A stretch of 64,000 nucleotides of DNA. Origin: Embleya sp045207785 (lineage in GTDB: Bacteria; Actinomycetota; Actinomycetes; Streptomycetales; Streptomycetaceae). The DNA lies in assembly GCF_045207785.1 (NCBI RefSeq), contig NZ_CP108777.1:1178001-1242000 (forward strand). Direction: 5' to 3'. Shown here in pieces: positions 16,651-26,238 of this stretch. The position numbers and the translations under genes were made by a program. The notes below the pieces were generated by a model. The model saw nothing but the letters and a program-made list of their open reading frames with translations, was not told the DNA's origin and ran no database searches. How positions within the stretch are numbered: position 1 is the stretch's first letter; the number at the start of each line of letters is the position of its first letter.

Positions 16651-17328
16651 ATGGAAGGAAGCGGTGTGCTCCCCGCACTGCTGCGCATGGAGGGGGTCGG
16701 TCGGCACTACGGCGACCGGCCCGTGTTGGACTCGGTCAGCGTGTCCGTGGCGGCCGGGCGATGTGTCGCGGTGACGGGCGACAACGGGAGTGGCAAGTCG
16801 ACGCTGCTGCGGTTGGCCGTCGGGCGCGAGCAGCCCACGTCGGGTGCCGTGTGGTTCCAGGGCGCGCCGGTGGACGCGGCTGACTTGGCCACCCGGGCGC
16901 GGATCGCCACGGTGATGGACGCGGGCGCGTACGACCCGGACCTGACGGTCCGTGAACACGTGCTGCTCGCCGCCGTCGCGCACGGTCTCGGGGCGGATGC
17001 CGACGAGGCCGTGGACGACGTCCTGGCCGAGCATCGGCTCACCGACCGCGCGGACGCGTTCCCCGACCTGGTGTCCGCGGGTCAGGTGCAGGCGATGCTC
17101 CTGGCCGCCGCGTTCGTGCGCCCGCACGCCCTGTTGGTGCTCGACGAGCCCGAGCGGCGGTTGGACGCGCGGGCCCGCAAGGAACTGATCGAGCGGCTCG
17201 TCGCGCACAAGCGACGCGGCGCGGCGATCCTGTTGACCACGCACCACGAGGCCCTGGCCCGCGCCGTGGCCGACCGGATCCTCGATCTCGACGACGAATC
17301 GCCGACGTCGACCCGATCCCCGGCGTAA
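16651..17328 (+). CDS. Orphan ABC-type ATPase with degenerate signature
   Basis: A 225-residue stand-alone nucleotide-binding domain. Walker A is GDNGSGKST, Walker B LLVLDEPERRLD, H-loop LLTTHHE. The signature LSGGQ is degenerate, reading LVSAGQVQAM. There is no adjacent permease in the window, unlike typical transporter operons, although upstream or distant partners are possible. The altered signature suggests either weak ATP hydrolysis or a non-transport role. GGGAAG precedes the ATG. The rifamycin locus follows after ~360 bp. Confidence 0.82.
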   Translation: MEGSGVLPALLRMEGVGRHYGDRPVLDSVSVSVAAGRCVAVTGDNGSGKSTLLRLAVGREQPTSGAVWFQGAPVDAADLATRARIATVMDAGAYDPDLTVREHVLLAAVAHGLGADADEAVDDVLAEHRLTDRADAFPDLVSAGQVQAMLLAAAFVRPHALLVLDEPERRLDARARKELIERLVAHKRRGAAILLTTHHEALARAVADRILDLDDESPTSTRSPA

Positions 17329-17594
17329 CCGAGTCGGCACGCGACGCGAACCCCGGTGCGGGCGTGGCGCGGTCGCGGTCGCACGTCAATGGCGACGGCC
17401 AGACAACGGGGCCGTGCACGACGCCGCCCTCCCGCCGGGCTGCGCCTTGTCCTCCTGGGCGAAGCTGTGCCGTACGCGGCGCGACGGTACGGCCGTACGC
17501 GGCGCGGCGCCGCTTCGCGAGGAGGTCGTCCGCCCACGGGGACGACAAAGGCGAGGAACATCCGCTCCTCGCCATGTACAACTTATAGCGCACT
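17329..17594. other. Intergenic stretch before the rifamycin element
   Basis: No gene was recognised. It contains two direct copies of GCCGTACGCGGCGCG (17469-17483 and 17492-17506, 23 bp apart) and ends in a TATAGC sequence (17585-17590) just before the rifamycin-associated inverted repeat. Confidence 0.4.
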
Positions 17595-17617
17595 GGGGGC
17601 CTTGCGGCAAGGCCCCC
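17595..17617. promoter_or_regulatory. Rifamycin-associated element (RAE)
   Basis: Perfect inverted repeat with 10-bp arms GGGGGCCTTG and CAAGGCCCCC around CGG. Its core CTTGCGGCAAG with flanking G and C runs matches, as I recall it, the published RAE found upstream of rifamycin-inactivating genes in actinomycetes. It lies 71 bp upstream of a glycosyltransferase of the rifampin type and upstream of helR. It is expected to mediate induction by rifamycins. The downstream gene content strongly supports the assignment. Confidence 0.85.
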
Positions 17618-17687
17618 GTCGTGCCGCAGAATCGTCGACCTGAGCCGGAATCCGGGCCGGAATCTGCGGAAATAGGAGAGCCACGAA

Positions 17688-18926
17688 GTGCGTGTGTTGT
17701 TGTCGACGTACGGGTCGCGCGGGAGCGTCGAACCGATGGCGGGACTCGCGGTGCGGTTGCGGGAACTCGGCGCGGAGGCGCGGGTGTGCGCGCCGCCGGA
17801 CGAGGAGTTCGCGAAGCGGCTGGCCGAGGTCGGTATGCCGCTGGTCCCCACCGGCCGGCCGGTGCACCCGCTGGTCACCTCGGTCACGCCGGGGTCGGCG
17901 GTGGGCCTGCCGCAGCGTGCGGCCGAGTTGATGGCCGCGCAGTTCGACACGGTCGCCGCGGCGGCCGAGGGATGTGACGTGCTGGTGGCGACCGGCCCGT
18001 TGCCGGCCACGGCCGGCGCGCGGTCGGTGGCCGAGAAACTGGGCATCCGCTACGTGCACGTGAGCCACCAGCCGGTCAGCCTGCCGTCGCCGTACCGCCG
18101 ACCGCCCGCGCGGCGGGGCCGGCCGTTGCCATCGGACGTGACCGACAACCGGGCGCTGTGGGACCTGGACGCCCGGATCGCGAACGAGATGTTCGGCGAG
18201 GAACTCAACACCCACCGGGCGGCGATCGGCCTGCCGCCGGTGGACAACGTCCGCGACTACGCCTTCACCGGCCACCCGTGGCTGGCCGCGGACCCGATCC
18301 TGGCCCCGTGGCAGCCGACGGACCTCGACGTGGTGCAGACCGGCGCGTGGGTCCTGCCGGACGAACGCCCGCTCCCCGCCGAGTTGGCGGCGTTCCTGGA
18401 CGCCGGCACACCACCGGTGTACGTGGGCTTCGGCAGCACGCCCATGCGCGATCCGAAGGACGTCGCCCGGGTGACCATCGAGGCGATCCGCGCGCAGGGC
18501 TGCCGCGTGGTCATCTCCCGCGGCTGGGCCGACCTGGCCCCGATCGACGACCGGGACGACTGCTTCGTCGTCGGCGAGGTCAACCATCAGGCACTGTTCC
18601 GCCGGGTGGCCGCCGCCGTGCACCACGGCAGCGCGGGTACCACGACGACGGCCGCCCGAGCCGGCGCGCCCCAGGTGGTCGTGCCCCAGGGGGCGGACCA
18701 GCCATATTTCGCGGGCCGGGTGGCCGACCTGGGCATCGGCGCGGCACACGACGGTCCGACTCCGACCGTCGAGTCCCTGTCGGCCGCGCTCAAGACGGCC
18801 CTGACCCCCGAGACCCACGCACGAGCGAGGGCCGCGGCCGACACGTTCCGCACCGACGGGGCGACGGTGGCCGCGAAACTGCTGCTCGACGCCGTCAGCC
18901 GAGAAAGGCCGGCAGTGTCCGCGTGA
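17688..18926 (+). CDS. rgt: Rifamycin-type glycosyltransferase (GT1 family)
   Basis: A 412-residue GT-B glycosyltransferase of the antibiotic/macrolide GT1 family. The N-terminus MRVLLSTYGSRGSVEPMAGLAVRL is the acceptor-domain start, and the nucleotide-sugar motif is VHHGSAGTTTTAARAGAPQVVVPQGADQPYFAGRV near the C-terminus. With the RAE upstream and helR downstream, it most likely transfers glucose to rifamycins and inactivates them. GT1 enzymes of this shape also modify other aglycones, and no producer cluster is nearby, so resistance rather than biosynthesis is favoured. The start is a GTG preceded by AGGAGA. Confidence 0.85.
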   Translation: MRVLLSTYGSRGSVEPMAGLAVRLRELGAEARVCAPPDEEFAKRLAEVGMPLVPTGRPVHPLVTSVTPGSAVGLPQRAAELMAAQFDTVAAAAEGCDVLVATGPLPATAGARSVAEKLGIRYVHVSHQPVSLPSPYRRPPARRGRPLPSDVTDNRALWDLDARIANEMFGEELNTHRAAIGLPPVDNVRDYAFTGHPWLAADPILAPWQPTDLDVVQTGAWVLPDERPLPAELAAFLDAGTPPVYVGFGSTPMRDPKDVARVTIEAIRAQGCRVVISRGWADLAPIDDRDDCFVVGEVNHQALFRRVAAAVHHGSAGTTTTAARAGAPQVVVPQGADQPYFAGRVADLGIGAAHDGPTPTVESLSAALKTALTPETHARARAAADTFRTDGATVAAKLLLDAVSRERPAVSA

Positions 18927-19115
18927 GCCACGCGGACTCGTCGAGCCGGGACCCGGAACACGAGAACCCGCAGACCCGGGCGGCCTGAACCGACAACGGC
19001 CCCCGGGTCCACGTCGGGCGGAGCCTTGCCCGTCCCGGCCACCGGGTTCGTCCCGCCGGTCCCAATCCCCTGCTGCGCGCAATGGTCGCAAGCGACCCAG
19101 ATCGGAGCTCATGCC

Positions 19116-21266
19116 GTGAACCCCCTGACCACCACCAGCGCGTTCGACCTTCCCGACCACCTCTCCCCCAAGGCCGACCCGACGCTGATCGCCGGCGACG
19201 AGCAGCACTTCGCGGCCATCGCGGAGTGCCTCGAGGAGTCGATCGCCGACCTGTCCGAGCGTCTCGACGCCGAGCGCAGGGCGCCCGGCGGCAAAGGCCG
19301 GCAGGCGATGGACCGGGACATCGAGATCCACCGGCTGACCACTCGCCTGCGCGCGCTGCGTCGCTTCGGTTTGGACCTGTGCCTGGGACACATGGTCGGT
19401 GCGGACAGCCCCGAGCCCGTGTACGTCGGACGACTCGGCCTTACGGACAGCGCGGGTCGTCGGCTGCTGATCGACTGGCGCACCCCCGCGGCCGAGCCAT
19501 TCTTCGGAGCCACCCACGCCAACCCGATGGGTCTGGCAAGCCGCCGCAGGTACCGCTGGACCCGCGGCCGGATCAGCGACTACTGGGACGAGGTGTTCAC
19601 CTCGGACGGATTTGTCGGGCACGCCGCGCTCGACGACCAGTCCGCCTTCATCGCCACCCTGGGCAGCAACCGGTCGACCCGGATGCGCGACGTGCTCGGC
19701 ACCATCCAGGCCGACCAGGACGCCATCATCCGCGCGGGATCCCACGGCGCTCTCGTCGTCGACGGCGGTCCGGGTACGGGGAAGACCGTCGTCGCTCTGC
19801 ACCGCTCCGCCTACCTCCTCTACTCCGACCCTCGCCTCGGTCACCGCCGGGGCGGCGTGCTGTTCGTCGGTCCGCACCAGCCCTACCTGGGCTACGTCGC
19901 CGACGTCCTCCCCAGCCTCGGAGAGGAGGGCGTGCAGACCTGCACCCTGCGAGACCTCGTCGCCGAGGGAGCCGCGGCAACGATCGAGGCCGACCCGAAC
20001 GTGGCCCTCCTGAAGTCGTCCGCGAACCTGGTGAAGGCGATCGAGACGGCCGTCAGGTTCTACGAGGAGCCGCCCACCAAGGGGATGACGATCACGACCC
20101 ACTGGTCCGACATCCGGCTGACCGCCGCCGACTGGGCCGAGGCGTTCGAAGCGGCGGAACCCGGTACCCCGCACAACGACGCGCGCGACCGGATCTGGGA
20201 GGAACTGCTCACGATCCTGGTGGACAAGCACGACGACGACGCCTCCGCCGACCTGCTCCGCAGGTCGCTCCAGCGGAACGAGGAACTGCTCACGGCCTTC
20301 AACCGCGCCTGGCCGCTGCTCGAAGCGGCCGACATCGTCGGAGACCTGTGGTCGGTACCCGCCTACCTGCGGATGTGCGCTCCCTGGCTCGGCCCCGATG
20401 ACGTTCGGAAGCTGCGGCGCGAGAACGCCCAGGCCTGGACGGTGTCCGACCTGCCGCTCCTGGACGCGGCACAGCAGCGACTCGGCGACCCGGAGGCGTC
20501 GCGACGCAAGCGTCGGCACAAGGCCGCTGTCGCCGCCGAACGCGAGCACATGACCAACGTCGTCGACGCCCTGCTCGAGGCCGACGACGACGGTGAAGGT
20601 GTGGTGACGATGCTGCGCGGACAGGACATCCGGGACACCCTGGTCGACGAGAGCGCGTCGCCCGGCATCGAACCGGACCTGCTCGCCGGCCCGTTCGCGC
20701 ACATCGTCGTGGACGAGGCTCAGGAACTGACCGACGCGGAATGGCAGATGCTGCTGCTCCGCTGCCCGTCCCGGAGCTTCACCATCGTCGGGGATCGTGC
20801 CCAGGCCAGGCACGGGTTCACGGAGTCGTGGCAGGAACGGCTCGAGCGGGTCGGGCTCGACCGGATCAACCTGGCCTCCCTGAGCATCAACTATCGGACG
20901 CCGGAAGAAATCATGGCGGAAGCCGAGCCGGTCATCCGGGCCGTGCTCCCGGACGCCAACGTGCCGACCTCCATCCGCAGCGGCGGCGTCCCCGTCGTAC
21001 ACGGATCCACTTCGGATCTGAGCTCGATCCTCGACACCTGGCTCGCCGCACACGCCGACGGGATCGCCTGCGTCATCGGCGATCCCACGTTCCGGACGAC
21101 GTCCCGCGTCCGGTCGCTGACCCCGGAGCTGTCGAAGGGGCTCGAGTTCGACCTGGTCGTCCTCATCGACCCGGAGACGTTCGGCAAGGGCGTCGAAGGA
21201 GCGGTCGACCGCTACGTCGCGATGACCCGAGCGACCCAGCAACTCGTCATCCTCACGAGCTCCTGA
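19116..21266 (+). CDS. helR: HelR, RNA polymerase-protecting/recycling ATPase (HelD-like)
   Basis: A ~716-residue superfamily 1 helicase-like ATPase of the HelD/HelR group. The N-terminal region (residues ~25-90) is a charged helical arm, as in HelD proteins that insert into the RNA polymerase secondary channel. Walker A GGPGTGKT is at ~217-224, Walker B IVVDEAQELTDAEWQMLL at ~530, then SINYRTPEEI and, near the end, ELSKGLEFDLVVL and YVAMTRATQQLVIL. HelR displaces rifamycins from RNA polymerase and protects transcription. GTG 19116 was chosen for GGAG 12 bp upstream; a 30-residue longer form is possible. It lies 189 bp after rgt on the same strand and no second RAE was seen. Confidence 0.88.
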   Translation: MNPLTTTSAFDLPDHLSPKADPTLIAGDEQHFAAIAECLEESIADLSERLDAERRAPGGKGRQAMDRDIEIHRLTTRLRALRRFGLDLCLGHMVGADSPEPVYVGRLGLTDSAGRRLLIDWRTPAAEPFFGATHANPMGLASRRRYRWTRGRISDYWDEVFTSDGFVGHAALDDQSAFIATLGSNRSTRMRDVLGTIQADQDAIIRAGSHGALVVDGGPGTGKTVVALHRSAYLLYSDPRLGHRRGGVLFVGPHQPYLGYVADVLPSLGEEGVQTCTLRDLVAEGAAATIEADPNVALLKSSANLVKAIETAVRFYEEPPTKGMTITTHWSDIRLTAADWAEAFEAAEPGTPHNDARDRIWEELLTILVDKHDDDASADLLRRSLQRNEELLTAFNRAWPLLEAADIVGDLWSVPAYLRMCAPWLGPDDVRKLRRENAQAWTVSDLPLLDAAQQRLGDPEASRRKRRHKAAVAAEREHMTNVVDALLEADDDGEGVVTMLRGQDIRDTLVDESASPGIEPDLLAGPFAHIVVDEAQELTDAEWQMLLLRCPSRSFTIVGDRAQARHGFTESWQERLERVGLDRINLASLSINYRTPEEIMAEAEPVIRAVLPDANVPTSIRSGGVPVVHGSTSDLSSILDTWLAAHADGIACVIGDPTFRTTSRVRSLTPELSKGLEFDLVVLIDPETFGKGVEGAVDRYVAMTRATQQLVILTSS

Positions 21267-21421
21267 CGTCGGCCGGACGAACGCCCGCCGTCGGCCGGGT
21301 TGCCGGCGTTCCCGGACGCCGATCAAGCCCGGCACGACCCGGCTACGACGTGGTCATCCCCGACAGCGGACACGGGCGGCCCGGCTCCCACACCGCGTGG
21401 CCCCGCCCACGCGCCCCCGCC

Positions 21422-22075
21422 TCATATCCGCCCGCGGGCCTCCTCGACCTGGCGTGCGATGTTGCGGGCGCCGTGGGCCTCGGCGAGTACGTGGGCCTCC
21501 GCCAGGACCGCCATGGCCTCGGCCCGGCGGCCCTCGGCGGAGGTGATGTAGGCCAGTCCGATCATGTTCGAGGCGACCCCGGGCAGGTGACCGATCTCCC
21601 GGCGGAGCCGCGACGACTCCGTCAGGTGTTCGCGCGCCTCCCGCAGCCGGCCGGCGGCATGGGCCGCGATGCCCAGGTGGCGAAGCACCTCGGACAGGGT
21701 CCACTTGTCGCCGGCCTTCGTCGCCAGGTCGCGGGACTGCTCGTAGATCGGCACGGCCAGGTCGTGATCGCCTCGCACGACCTGATGGACGATGCCCACC
21801 CAGAACAGCGACTCGCCCTCCCCGCGACGGTCGCCGAGTGTCCGGTACAGCTCCAACGCACGTTGGAACAAGGGAAGTTCACGCGGATCCTCGGTCGCGT
21901 CCCGGTCGCGTCGGGCCAGGAATCGCGCGTGCAGGAGTCGGCCGCGCGCCAACGCCGAGTCCGCGTCGACCCCGTCCAACCCGCGCTCCGCGGCCTCCAG
22001 TTCGTCGACGTCTCCGGTGAACACACTGCGCTGGTAGGTCAGATCGGCTCGCTCGATGCGGTCGTCCGAACTCAT
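21422..22075 (-). CDS. TPR-repeat protein
   Basis: A 217-residue soluble protein. Successive helices such as ALARGRLLHARFLARR, FQRALELYRTLGDRRGEGESLFWVGIVHQV, YEQSRDLATKAGDKWTLSEVLRHLGIAAHAAGRLREAREHLTESSRLRREIG and NMIGLAYITSAEGRRAEAMAVLAEAHVLAEAHG are tetratricopeptide units. This repeat type is common as an isolated gene in actinobacteria and is thought to mediate protein contacts. There is no second domain to suggest a role. It is convergent with helR and separated by ~155 bp. Confidence 0.82.
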   Translation of the reverse strand: MSSDDRIERADLTYQRSVFTGDVDELEAAERGLDGVDADSALARGRLLHARFLARRDRDATEDPRELPLFQRALELYRTLGDRRGEGESLFWVGIVHQVVRGDHDLAVPIYEQSRDLATKAGDKWTLSEVLRHLGIAAHAAGRLREAREHLTESSRLRREIGHLPGVASNMIGLAYITSAEGRRAEAMAVLAEAHVLAEAHGARNIARQVEEARGRI

Positions 22076-22094
22076 CGCTCGCCCCCTCGGCCAC

Positions 22095-22364
22095 TCACAC
22101 TCGTGAACCCGAGAGCCTAACGCCCCGCCTCGGGTCTTCGTCAGGCATCGATCGGGCCTCGGGCCGGGCCGATGACGGCGCGGAGTCCCGCGGCCGTGGC
22201 GCGAGCAGGCGTGGCGGCGGTGACGGTTCGGACGACGGGCCGGGGGCGGAGGTGGGGTCCGATGCCGAACGGTCCGCCCGTGACCACATGCCTTTCACCG
22301 GGTCCGAGTCGAGGACGAGCACGGCCACGACGATCTGCGCGGCGGTCCATAAGGCGATGTTCAC
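22095..22364 (-). pseudogene. Possible DoxX-like membrane protein remnant
   Basis: A short frame starting at a GTG with AGGAC upstream reads MNIALWTAAQIVVAVLVLDSDPVKGM, the kind of first membrane helix plus KLxxP-type turn seen in DoxX/DoxX-like proteins. It then runs into Pro/Ser/Arg-rich sequence without further helices. It is probably a decayed 5' fragment, though a genuine small membrane protein cannot be excluded. The evidence is one helix only. Confidence 0.3.
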
Positions 22365-22490
22365 GGGGGTCGTCCTGTTCCGGTGCGGAAGCGCTGTCGG
22401 GCATGGGACAAGTGGGCAACGCCGAACGTGACACTTTCCGCCTCGCGACCTCGCGACCTCGCGGCCCGATCGCCGGCCGCCCGTCGCCGC

Positions 22491-22916
22491 TCAGCCCAGC
22501 CCGTGCCCCGTGGTGGCGTCCACGTGGGCCGGGATCGGGTCGTGGCGGTCGCCCACGGTCAGGGTGCCTGCGGGTTCGAACATCAGGATCGAGGCGCCCG
22601 CCGACGACGACGGCTTGTGCTCGACGCCGCGCGGCACGACGAACACGGAGCCCTTGGGCAGCGTCACGACCCGCTCGGCGCCGGGGCCACCGGCCGCAGC
22701 CGGCTCGCCGTCGCGCAGGGCGATCGCCAACTCCCCGTCCAGGACCAGGAAGAACTCGTCCGTGTCGTCGTGCGCGTGCCAGATGTGCTCGCCGGCGACC
22801 TTGGCCACCCGTACGTCGTAGTCGTTCACGCGCGCCGCGATCCGCGGACTCCACAGCGCGTCGAAGCTGTCCAGGGCCGCCCGCAGGTCGATCGGCTCGT
22901 GGCCGTTGTTGATCAT
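22491..22916 (-). CDS. Small cupin-domain protein
   Basis: A 141-residue single-domain cupin. Motif 1 reads HIWHAHDDTDEFFLVLDGELAIAL (three metal-binding His/Glu positions) and motif 2 PKGSVFVVPRGVEHKPSS. The fold resembles mannose-6-phosphate-isomerase-type cupins annotated as of unknown function. An equivalent ORF extends upstream, but the start MINNGHEPIDLRAAL is the natural N-terminus. No enzymatic role can be assigned. Confidence 0.85.
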   Translation of the reverse strand: MINNGHEPIDLRAALDSFDALWSPRIAARVNDYDVRVAKVAGEHIWHAHDDTDEFFLVLDGELAIALRDGEPAAAGGPGAERVVTLPKGSVFVVPRGVEHKPSSSAGASILMFEPAGTLTVGDRHDPIPAHVDATTGHGLG

Positions 22917-23401
22917 GAGAGCAGCCTGCCGCGCCGCGCACCCGCCGGCGAGTGCCGGGAATCGCACATTCCGCGCGGATCCTCGCAGTGGATCCACACC
23001 ACCGCCGCCCGCCACCCCCGGTCGCCACCCGTGGCGCCGCGCCAGGCACGCTTTCCGGACATCGAATACACCAGGTAATGACTCCGCTACATTGAGCGAT
23101 CATCGACAAGGATTCCCTGGTCGGGGGCCCAGTGCAACCCACACGTATGCCCGTTTCACGCAATTCTGCCCGGATCCCCCGCTTTGGCTTGATCAACCCC
23201 TACTGAATCGAGAATTCCGGCCCTACGGTCGAGCTACGCAACGTGATCTTCCGGTCACAGCACTTTTCCGGTGTGCCGCATCCGAACGCACTCTCGGCCG
23301 GGGCGAGTCCGACCCGTCCCGGTGTCTCCGCACGTCCCGAGGACGAGCGAACACACCGCCCGACGCACGCAGAATCCCGACGCACACAGAAGGGGCCCCA
23401 C
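22917..23401 (+). promoter_or_regulatory. Leader/promoter region of the DUF6603 gene cluster
   Basis: A 485-bp stretch with no convincing gene. The AT-richer segment 23060-23260 probably holds the promoter; TTGATC at 23189-23194 with GAATTC 17 bp downstream is one weak candidate. An AAGGGG site lies shortly before the GTG at 23402. No operator palindrome was recognised. Confidence 0.35.
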
Positions 23402-26227
23402 GTGGCGATTCAGGTGGAAGAGTTGCGGGCGTTGCTCACCGGAGACGGTGACAGCGCCCGGCGCATCGAGGTGGCGGGGAAGACGCTGGGGTTGTCCCCC
23501 GACCCGTTCGGGGTCTGGTTCCCCGACGGGGTGCTCCGCCTCGATCGCACGGACGGCAGCGACGACGGCGCCGCCGAGCTGTGGTGTACCGGCCGGGCGG
23601 CAACCGTCCTGGGCGAGGAACCGGTCTCCGTGCGCGTGGACTTCACGCTCGACGCCGACCTGCTGACCGGTGTCGCCATCACCGCCGAGTACCCCGCGCC
23701 CGGCGTCCCCGCGCACGTCCTCGCCGAGCGCCTTGGCGGCACCTGCCCCACGCTGCCCGACGCCGCCGCCGCGACCTCCGTGACCACGATCCACAACGGG
23801 GCCGGCCCGATCCTGTCCGCGCACGGCCCCGGCAACCGGCTCGCCGTCCTCGGCGGCGCTCTGCCGCTCCTGATCGTCGAGGCCCAGGGCTGGCAAGTGC
23901 TGAGCACCGCACGGGACCTGACGGCCGATCAACTCGCCCAGGCGGCCGGCCTGCTGACTGCCGCCGCGCACTCCCCCACCCCCGCCGTCGCCACCGACCT
24001 GCCCGCCGGCGCCTGGCTCGTTCTCCCCGGCCCGCGCCTGGTCCCGATCCGCCCGGACCGGGCATCGGCCCCGCGCGACCCGGACCGCCGCGACGGCCTC
24101 GGCCGCGCCCTGCCGGTGCGTACCGCCAAATCCGGCACCACGCGAGCCCGTTCGAGCTTGCGCCCGCCGCCGAAGGCGATCGCCGGCCCCGACGGCTTCA
24201 CCGTGCTCGCGCCCGGCGCAACTCGCAACACGCGCGGCTGGTCGGACATCGGCATGCCGACCGGCGATCAGGCGGTCTCGATCGATTACGAGAACTCACC
24301 GCTGCGTATCGCCGGCGCGCTGACCGCGATCAAGGCGGTGGACCCGTACAAGGCCATCCTCGGCGGAGTCCTGCTCGTCGACACCGGCGGCCTGTACGGC
24401 ACCGCGATGGGCGCCTACGTCTTCCCCGCGAACTCCTCCGTGGACCCGTCATTCTTCGGGTTCGGCTCGCTCGGCAGCGAGAAGGGCATCGGCCCGCCGC
24501 CGTTCCAGATCCGCGGGATCGCGCTCGGCATCGGTTGGAACAGTCGGATCCGGATCCCGCGCGTGGAGGACGTCGACTCGTTCCCGTTCGTGCTGGCGCT
24601 GAGCAACCCGGGCGCGATCGGCGCCGAGAGCGAGGACCCGGTAGCGATCCTCGGCAACCTCGTCGGTGGCGGCAATCCGTGGGTACGCCCGGCCCAGGGC
24701 GAGGTCTGGGTCGCCGCCGGCCTCGCGTTCAGCGCGTTCGAGCTGATCCAGGGCAACGCGATGGTGATCGTGCAGACCGGCGCCGACTTCACGGTCGCGC
24801 TCCTGGGGATCGGCGGGACCTCCTTCCCCCGGGACGCCGACTTCAAGTACGCCAAGGCCGAGCTCGCGATCCAGGCCGTGATCAAGCCGAACAAGGGCGA
24901 ACTGAGCCTGGGCGCCGCGATCGCCCCGAGCTCGTACGTCCTGGACCCGAACTGCCGGCTGCGCGGCGCGGTCTCGCTCACCATCTGGTACGGCAACAGC
25001 CCCAATGCCGGCGACTTCGTGTTCTCGATGGGCGGCTACCACCCGAGCTACCAGCGGCCCACGCACTACAACGCGCCCGCACGGCTCGGCTTCGACTGGG
25101 ACCTGTCCGGCAACGTCACGATCTCCGGCAGCGCCTACTTCGCGATCACCCCGGCCGCCGTGATGGCCGGCGGCGGCCTGGACGTGCGCTTCCAGTCCGG
25201 CGCGCTACGCGCGTGGCTGACCGCCAAGGTCGACGCGCTCGTGCAGTGGAAGCCGTTCTACTTCGACATCGGGATCAGCGTCCGGGTCGGGGTGCAGGCC
25301 CGGATCAAGATCTGGTTCATCAAGATCACCATCACCATCGAGGTCGGGGTGAGCCTGCGTGTCTGGGGCCCGCCGACCGGCGGCGAGGCGACCATCCACC
25401 TGTGGTTCATCTCGTTCACGATCGGCTTCGGCGCCGACCGCCAGGGCACCGGCAACGAGTTGGACTGGGACCGTTTCAAGGACATGCTGCCGCCGGCGGA
25501 CAACACGGTCCGCGCGATTCCCGGCGCCGGGCTGATCAGCGACCGCGTGGTCGCGACCCGCGGCGCGCGCCGCGTGGACGCGTGGCAGACCTCGACGGCC
25601 GGGTTCGAGTTCTCGACGGACTCGGCGGTCCCGGTCACCGCGCTGTACCTGGGCACCGGCACCACCGCGGTCGAGACCGGCAGCCCGCTGAACATCCGCC
25701 CGATGGGCCAGAGCGGGCGCACGAGCGTCCAGCGGGTCTCGCTCGCCTACGACACCAGGCCCGCAGACCTGCACGCGTGGGGACGGACCCGGATCACCAC
25801 CGCCGTGCCGCAGGCGCTGTGGGGCGCGGGCAAGCCCAACCATCTCCCGCTGCCCGGCCAGCAGTTGATCGGCAATCAGCTCATCGGCGCCAAGTTCGGG
25901 TCGCCGCCCGCCGAGTACGGCGTCTCCACCGGCTACATCTCCGAAAAGGCCATCGCGTTCGACCCCGTCAACCCCGACGGGCCGGTCCCGCTGGACCCGG
26001 CCACCGGACCGACCGGCCCGATCCCGACCCGGCCGACGACGAGCGTGATCGGCCGCATCCGCGACACCGTCGACGCGTCCGCGCAGCGCACCGCCCGGAC
26101 CGCACTCGCCGCCGCGCTGACCGGGATCGGCCACGACCTCGGCGCGCTCGACACCAACCTGCCCGCGTTCGCCGCCGCCGCCGCGACCGCCTTCACCGCC
26201 GAGCCCATGCTCGTGCCGGTCGGCTGA
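23402..26227 (+). CDS. DUF6603-domain protein, first gene of a five-gene cluster
   Basis: A 941-residue protein. Residues ~300-720 hold alternating beta-strand segments with the DUF6603 signature: YFAITPAAVMAGGGLDVRF, then WKPFYFDIGISVRVGVQARIKIWFIKITITIEVGVSLRVWGPPTGG and FISFTIGFG. The N-terminal ~230 residues look like a separate soluble domain, and the C-terminus is Pro/Thr/Ala-rich. There is no signal peptide or membrane helix. The biochemical function of DUF6603 is not known to me. The GTG start follows AAGGGG; ORFs further upstream lack family character. The stop is 11 bp before the next gene, which points to an operon. Confidence 0.85.
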   Translation: MAIQVEELRALLTGDGDSARRIEVAGKTLGLSPDPFGVWFPDGVLRLDRTDGSDDGAAELWCTGRAATVLGEEPVSVRVDFTLDADLLTGVAITAEYPAPGVPAHVLAERLGGTCPTLPDAAAATSVTTIHNGAGPILSAHGPGNRLAVLGGALPLLIVEAQGWQVLSTARDLTADQLAQAAGLLTAAAHSPTPAVATDLPAGAWLVLPGPRLVPIRPDRASAPRDPDRRDGLGRALPVRTAKSGTTRARSSLRPPPKAIAGPDGFTVLAPGATRNTRGWSDIGMPTGDQAVSIDYENSPLRIAGALTAIKAVDPYKAILGGVLLVDTGGLYGTAMGAYVFPANSSVDPSFFGFGSLGSEKGIGPPPFQIRGIALGIGWNSRIRIPRVEDVDSFPFVLALSNPGAIGAESEDPVAILGNLVGGGNPWVRPAQGEVWVAAGLAFSAFELIQGNAMVIVQTGADFTVALLGIGGTSFPRDADFKYAKAELAIQAVIKPNKGELSLGAAIAPSSYVLDPNCRLRGAVSLTIWYGNSPNAGDFVFSMGGYHPSYQRPTHYNAPARLGFDWDLSGNVTISGSAYFAITPAAVMAGGGLDVRFQSGALRAWLTAKVDALVQWKPFYFDIGISVRVGVQARIKIWFIKITITIEVGVSLRVWGPPTGGEATIHLWFISFTIGFGADRQGTGNELDWDRFKDMLPPADNTVRAIPGAGLISDRVVATRGARRVDAWQTSTAGFEFSTDSAVPVTALYLGTGTTAVETGSPLNIRPMGQSGRTSVQRVSLAYDTRPADLHAWGRTRITTAVPQALWGAGKPNHLPLPGQQLIGNQLIGAKFGSPPAEYGVSTGYISEKAIAFDPVNPDGPVPLDPATGPTGPIPTRPTTSVIGRIRDTVDASAQRTARTALAAALTGIGHDLGALDTNLPAFAAAAATAFTAEPMLVPVG

Positions 26228-26238
26228 GAGGAATCCCC

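Noticed and set aside
17585..17632. Exact -35/-10 hexamers for rgt
   Set aside because: Candidates such as TTGCGG in the element with CAGAAT are 19 bp apart and far from consensus, so no promoter coordinates are claimed.
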